Assembly (NCBI GenBank): GCA_032622095.1
Contig: CP136061.1
Span: 96,221,345 to 96,285,344, forward strand
Direction: 5' to 3'
Source: Siphonodentalium dalli
Lineage: Eukaryota; Mollusca; Scaphopoda; Gadilida; Siphonodentaliidae
DNA: 64,000 nt
Made by a program: the position numbers and the translations under genes. Below the pieces are notes generated by a model, which had not been told where the DNA came from, did no database searches, and saw nothing but the letters and a program-made list of their open reading frames with translations. The first letter of the stretch is position 1, and each line of letters begins with the position of its first letter. Positions 59,131 to 64,000 of this stretch are shown here, piece by piece.

Positions 59131-59764
59131 CGACTACCATCAGCAATTCGTAATTCTTACCGGTAGTAGTCCATTGTGCGTCTACTATTAGCTATTCGTC
59201 ATTCTTATCAGTAGTAGTTCATTGAGCGACTACTATTAGCTATTCGTAATTATTATTAGTAGTAGTTCGTTGTGTGACTACTATTAGCTATTCGTCATTC
59301 CTACCGGTAGTAATTCATTATGCGACTGCTATTAGCTATTCATAATTCTTATCAGTAGTAGTTCATTATGCGACTACTTTTAATTATTCATCATTCTTAC
59401 CGGTAGGAATTCATTATGCGACTACTATTAGTTATTCATAATTATTACCAGTAGTAGTACATTGTGCGACCGCTGTTAGCTGTTCGTAATTCTCATCAGT
59501 AGTAGTTCATTGTGAGATTATTATTAGCTATTCGTCAATCTTACCGGTAGTAATTCCTTATGCGACTGCAATTAGCTATTCATAAGTATTATCAGTCGTA
59601 GTTCATTATGCGATTACTATTATATATTCGTAATTCTTATCAGTAGTAGATCATTGTGCGACTACTATTAACTATTCGGCATTCTCATGAGTAATAGTTC
59701 ATTATGCGGCTACTATTAGATAAGCGTAATTCCTACCAGTAGTAGGTCATTGTGCGAATACTAT
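59131..59764 (-). repeat. 48-bp tandem array, minus orientation
   Basis: About 13 copies of the reverse complement of the 56772 unit (ACTACTATTAGCTATTCGTA and so on). It makes an inverted pair with that array across about 1.75 kb. Confidence 0.9.
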
Positions 59765-59980
59765 GGCCATAAAATCAGCATACATTCTATGACTGGATTT
59801 AAAGGATCGGCCGCATTACTTGAAGAAATCGTATAAATTATAGTTGTATGTTGTCAAGTTAAAATCTTAAGGTACTCAATCCGATTCGATGGTCCCCATA
59901 TCATCAGATTCCAACAACAAAATTTCATCGAGGGCCACTTTAGTAATCAGAATACATACATAAATAAGACGCAGTATGAA

Positions 59981-60261
59981 TTAAAGGGGTACTGTGCCCT
60001 AAATCTGGCCATTTATGGAACAATTTCCCTTTATACTCAACCGAATATATGCAACAAATGAATAAATTTCTGCCATGGTTTAGTGCAGAATACACCCATG
60101 TGCTCCATGAACGTAAACAACATGGTAATTATAATTAAAATGAATTCATGACTAGCCGTTCATTCAAATTCATTCATTTGTTGCATATGCATGTATTCTG
60201 TTTGAGTATAAAAGGAGATGGTCCCATAAATGGACGGATTTAGTGTACAGTACCCCTTTAA
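59981..60261. mobile_element. 281-bp MITE with TTAA flanks and long TIRs
   Basis: TTAA is on both sides (59981-59984, 60258-60261). The ends AGGGGTACTGTGCCCTAAAT and its near-complement extend over roughly 90 bp of each arm, making the element almost entirely a foldback. Confidence 0.82.
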
Positions 60262-60474
60262 TATTTTAAGAGACACCGCTCAACTGAGCTCGTGCACATT
60301 GCGATGCAATACTAAAAGAGAGTAAAAGAAAGCGAGCGAGCTAGGTAGAGATTGTGTGATGGAAATTCTGGGGGGAATGCGACAACACGCAATGACAAAT
60401 TGCGGATTCCGATGTTTCACGCCAGATGGTGATCCATAACCTCAACAGCTCCATGAATATCGCTTAATGTGTTC

Positions 60475-60840
60475 AGTCTGCTCCCTGGAAAATCCGCACG
60501 TTATCGGCTTCTGTACACGTGTAATATGATTTGTTTTAGGTTCATAATCGCCTCATTTTGAGTCCATAACGAACTGAAAATGAGGGTTGTAATAGGTGCA
60601 TTTAATGACTCATAATACTTATAAGTTAGTTATGAGCGGACAATAACACGAATGAACCAACTCATGACTTACCAGGTGGACATTCTTTAAAATGTGTTTT
60701 AACTGTGGTCCTCCCCATAAAATGGAATAACGGACATAAGTGTATTATCGGCTTAAATCACAATCATTTAATCCAATGTGAGTCTCTGTCTATATTATAT
60801 ATCGATTGTGAACCTATTTGCGCGAGGATATCTTGCAGTG
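60475..60840 (+). mobile_element. Dispersed repeat family E copy
   Basis: It contains ATAATCGCCTCATTTTGAGT, AATGGAATAACGGA and the terminus CTATTTGCGCGAGGATATCT. It is diverged and non-coding. Confidence 0.55.
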
Positions 60841-61914
60841 TTAGTTTGTGTTACATTACTGTGTAATTATCGCTCTGTGCGAACATCTCGGCGAAGACCA
60901 ACCCCAACGACAACCCATCCTGGGCCCTTTAAAAATGGGTCATATTTATAATTTACAACACCACAATCAGGGATATCACGAATCAAGATTATATTTCCTT
61001 ATTTGCATTTATAATTCTATATTGGACATAAAGTATGTTAACGACACCAAGTAATCAGGATTGCATTTCAAAGGAACCTGGCTTGGTGAAAACAATAAAC
61101 TAGGACAAAATGTTAATAATTATTTTGTTTCTTGTCCTGTGTTGGTGCAGATATATTTATTTTGTCTAAATCATGCACAAGAATTAACAAATTGTATAAT
61201 ATAGCATAAAGACAATTACATTAGAGAATGGGATTTGGTAGAAAGAATGACGTTTATGTCAGCCATATCCCCATCTTCGGCATTCACGGGTGGTATCTTT
61301 ATTGATTGTTCCTAATGTTCTTATCCCAGTTAGGTTATGCTTTCATGTTCAGTTTGTCTATCTTGTTGTCATTATCAGCCCCCTTAGGACATAAGGCATA
61401 GACTATAAAACAGTAACTTATAATAACGAGTCTCCGTTGTCTGGGGTTCGTGTGTCTGGTTCCTTTGCCAATAATGAGTATTGTTGCTACTGTGATTCCG
61501 GGACTAAGCTATCTTATGATATTCGGGGACTAAGTGATCTTATGATATTATGCCAATTTTCATTTATATTGATTGAGACATGCATGTTGAACTGGTACAA
61601 AAAAACCTTCACAAACTAATAGTGCACAATAATCAAATTATATGTATGGATATATATTGCCCATCTCCTGTCGTCATGGATACCATGGAAAACCAAATCC
61701 ATGATATAAGGTTTGTTGGTTTGGTTTAAACACATTTTAATAGTATATTAATATACAGATATTGGGGGATTGAAGAACAATTGAAACTTAGTTGGACCCC
61801 CGCTCCCCATAATTCAGAATAAGAATAGCAACACACATTGTATTTTAAATGTAGGATATGCTTGACAAGACGGATGCATGCATGAAATTATAATTATATA
61901 TGAAATATGACTAT
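60841..61914. other. Unassigned interval
   Basis: No repeat family or coding signal was identified. Confidence 0.4.
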
Positions 61915-62490
61915 ACTATCAGCAGGGTTCCCGACGCCATTTGCCAAATTTGCCAATGGCAAAAATAATTCACATTTGGCAAAAAATATTTTCATTTGAC
62001 AAAAAAAATGGCAAGTCACTTTTTAATTCCTCAAGAAAGTTGAACAGTATTGGTCAATCAATACCATTCGTTTCAGGAAACTCTAACAACATAATTAATT
62101 AGTATTGATTTATAAGGTTTAGGAAATGTTAACACCTCTATTAACAGCATTAGTACCAATGGTTGGAGTGATTACTAGTATTTAGTGTGTTGGTGGTGGT
62201 GGTGGTGGTATTTACATAGCTTCCTGTGATGTGCACTTCTGACGAAGCAACCCTTCTATCATTATATTGTTTGGTGATTGGCTTATTGTTATATGATAAA
62301 CCACAATAGAGATTCGAGTATAATTAATTATTAACCTACAGCTTTTATATCGATATCAAAAGTCGTTCAAACCGCGAGTGTCGAAACATACTAATTAAGG
62401 TTACAGAATATACTATCAGGGATAGCATTTGGCAAATGCTAAAATAATTTGGCAAAACAATATTTTCATTTGGCAAAAATAAATGTCGGT
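61915..62490 (+). repeat. Paired TTTGGCAAA repeat blocks
   Basis: Two direct blocks (about 61915-62012 and 62408-62490) each begin ATACTATCAG and contain TTTGGCAAAA and TATTTTCATTTG motifs. A GGT microsatellite lies between them at 62192-62209. Confidence 0.6.
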
Positions 62491-62907
62491 CCAGCGCAGA
62501 CACAGAATATCAGGTATTACTGGTGTGTGAGGGTGTGGTGGTGAGCGATAAGTATAGGGTGCAAGTATTCGAAAAAGGTTATATGGTTACCAACCATTCA
62601 AGAGCCAGAGAAGCAGGTGATTGGAATAATGTTTTACCAAATATATATGTGGCATCTACACTGCGTAATCACTATCTCGATTCTGACCGTTTTAAGATCA
62701 ACAGAAACCCGGGTATAACTGACAGCCCTATTACTGCTAACTATGCACATTTGTTACCTCGCTGTGCCATCACATATCGCAGGAAGTCAGACTGTCTCTT
62801 TCGGCTAAAACAACGTGCTGAGAGTCGTGTGCAACAACGAATTTCACCGTACGGTCTTCTTTTGTGGTTTGTGCTAGCATGGCGAAGTTGATGTTCGACC
62901 TTATAAT

Positions 62908-63427
62908 TTAAAGATACGGGCGGTGTTGGCGGTGGGTATGCTGTTAAAATATTCACCTCCGTCAAAAACCGCCATGAACAGAAAGAATAGTAAGATATAG
63001 ACAGACCGTGTTCGTATGCCAATCAGAAATATGGCATAAACAGTATGTTATTGTCAATTTCCCCCCTTTGTTGTGTAAACAAAAGCAAACAATGTTACAT
63101 TACCTGGCTTTTGTTTAGATCCGGATATGGTATACATAAAGAGCGTTACTGTTTCGCTGATATGGAAATACTAAAGAGCGTTTATATCATTTTTGTGTGA
63201 TTAACCAATAGAATTGCGCTGTGTTATGTAACCAGAAGCACAACATATGTAACACGAGCAGGCTCTTGTTTACGTACATCATCGTACGTCTTGACGACAA
63301 TATACTGTTTACGCGCTGATTATGTTTGGTATATGAGCGGAACTGTATATATTTTGGTGTTCCTTCTGTTGATGGCGATTTGAACAAATATAAATAATTT
63401 TGCAACGAACGCCGCCTGTGCCTTTAA
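62908..63427 (+). mobile_element. Family D TTAA element, full length
   Basis: It starts TTAAAGATACGGGCGGTGTT and ends AACGCCGCCTGTGCCTTTAA, with TTAA at 62908-62911 and 63424-63427, 520 bp. This copy shows the inverted ends most clearly (AGATACGGGCGGTGTT against AGGCACAGGCGGCGTT). Confidence 0.88.
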
Positions 63428-63924
63428 AACTGGGTGCGTAGACGCCACACCGGCCCCCGGACTAGCAGGAAAATACTAGTATGAAGAGTCGACTGGTAAC
63501 CGAGAGTGACCCCTCGACTATCTGCAAGTCAACAAAGGATACATGATAATAAAATGGCTCATCATTTTGTCGTTATACCTATCATTTGTCACGTGATATG
63601 TGTATAAAATAGGTGCATGCATATCATGATGGAAAAGGAATGTAGCTCTAAGACATGTTAAAGAAATGGGGATGTTTTATGTTTCTGGTGCCCATATTTG
63701 TACAGGTATACTGGATTCCTCGTCCATCATGTTAAAAGTTGTAAGGCATGATCCAGGAGCGGTTTATTGAAATTTGGAAAAGAGCTTTGGAACGTACATA
63801 CTAAAGTAAAGTTAAATGGCCAACAAGATAATTTTTGAACAGTTACAACCGGTTCCCATATTTAGGAAAGGTTGAAGTGACACCCGTGTGCGCCACCAGT
63901 TGATAGCGCTGAAGGGATAACTCT

Positions 63925-64000
63925 CACCAAAAAAAGTGCTGAAGGGTACACAGGATTTGAAAATGTGCTGAAGGGTACACAGGGTTTGTGATCGCCACTA
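63925..64000 (+). repeat. Start of a short tandem repeat
   Basis: GTGCTGAAGGGTACACAGG occurs twice (from about 63936 and 63965), with a related piece at about 63907. The array may continue beyond the window. Confidence 0.6.

Noticed and set aside
62523-62891. 122-codon plus-strand frame
   Set aside because: No recognisable motif or repeat support and no visible splice context. An opposite-strand frame of 93 codons overlaps it. It may be chance.

Overview
This window is repeat-dense, AT-rich DNA from an animal nuclear genome. No intact host gene can be supported. Several things point to a metazoan, and I would guess a lophotrochozoan such as a bivalve mollusc: broken non-LTR retrotransposon (LINE) reading frames of a metazoan type, many short non-autonomous DNA transposons, large minisatellites, and a degenerate TTAGGG interstitial telomere-like tract at 16854-16913. 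The species assignment is inference. No prokaryotic gene organisation, CRISPR array or rRNA is visible.

The dominant structure is a set of miniature elements built around one shared module. The module is a 67-bp near-perfect hairpin, CCAATGCATTCTC...GAGAATGCATTGG, joined to an A/T-rich linker and usually to a second, mirror-image hairpin. It occurs at 15 loci and is carried between three different sets of element ends. Family A has TTAA-CCCTTTACCCAACA ends (ten loci: 2716, 4029, 27492, 31450, 35566, 37298, 44745, 46047, 47565, 50367). Family B has TTAA-CCCTTTGAGTGCCAGG ends (1206, 57932). Family C has GTGACCCGCC ends flanked by ATAT (34372, 39085, 48539). A and B look piggyBac-like because of the TTAA target and CCC-starting ends. 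Family D, a roughly 500-bp TTAA-flanked element, has six copies and acts as a landing site for family A. Family E is an older dispersed repeat and hosts D and C insertions.

Layout: 1-5.3 kb holds D, B, E and A copies. 5.3-8.3 kb has foldbacks and a 26-bp satellite of about 62 units. 8.3-14 kb has several foldback families, a 43-bp minisatellite and a perfect 139-bp direct repeat. 14-20 kb has a LINE remnant, foldbacks and the telomere-like tract. 20.05-23.03 kb is one element of about 3 kb with inverted ends full of TGTTCA/TGAACA motifs. 23-30.1 kb has foldbacks, a roughly 490-bp dispersed repeat and a 21-bp minisatellite. 30.1-40 kb is a nest of A, C, D and E elements with a dead reverse transcriptase fragment and 37-bp and 29-bp minisatellites. 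42-44.5 kb has two further LINE remnants, one bounded by a perfect 24-bp target-site duplication. 44.7-52.3 kb is a second nest of A, C and D. 52.8-60.3 kb has long-TIR miniature elements and two inverted arrays of a 48-bp repeat. 60.3-64 kb ends with E, TTTGGCAAA repeats and a D copy.

The most interesting feature is the modularity of the hairpin core: one conserved double-hairpin cassette has been captured by, or has exchanged, at least three sets of transposon termini. The window also preserves empty sites, nesting events and small palindrome-centre deletions that allow the history to be read. Most stretches between these elements look like non-coding intergenic or intronic DNA.
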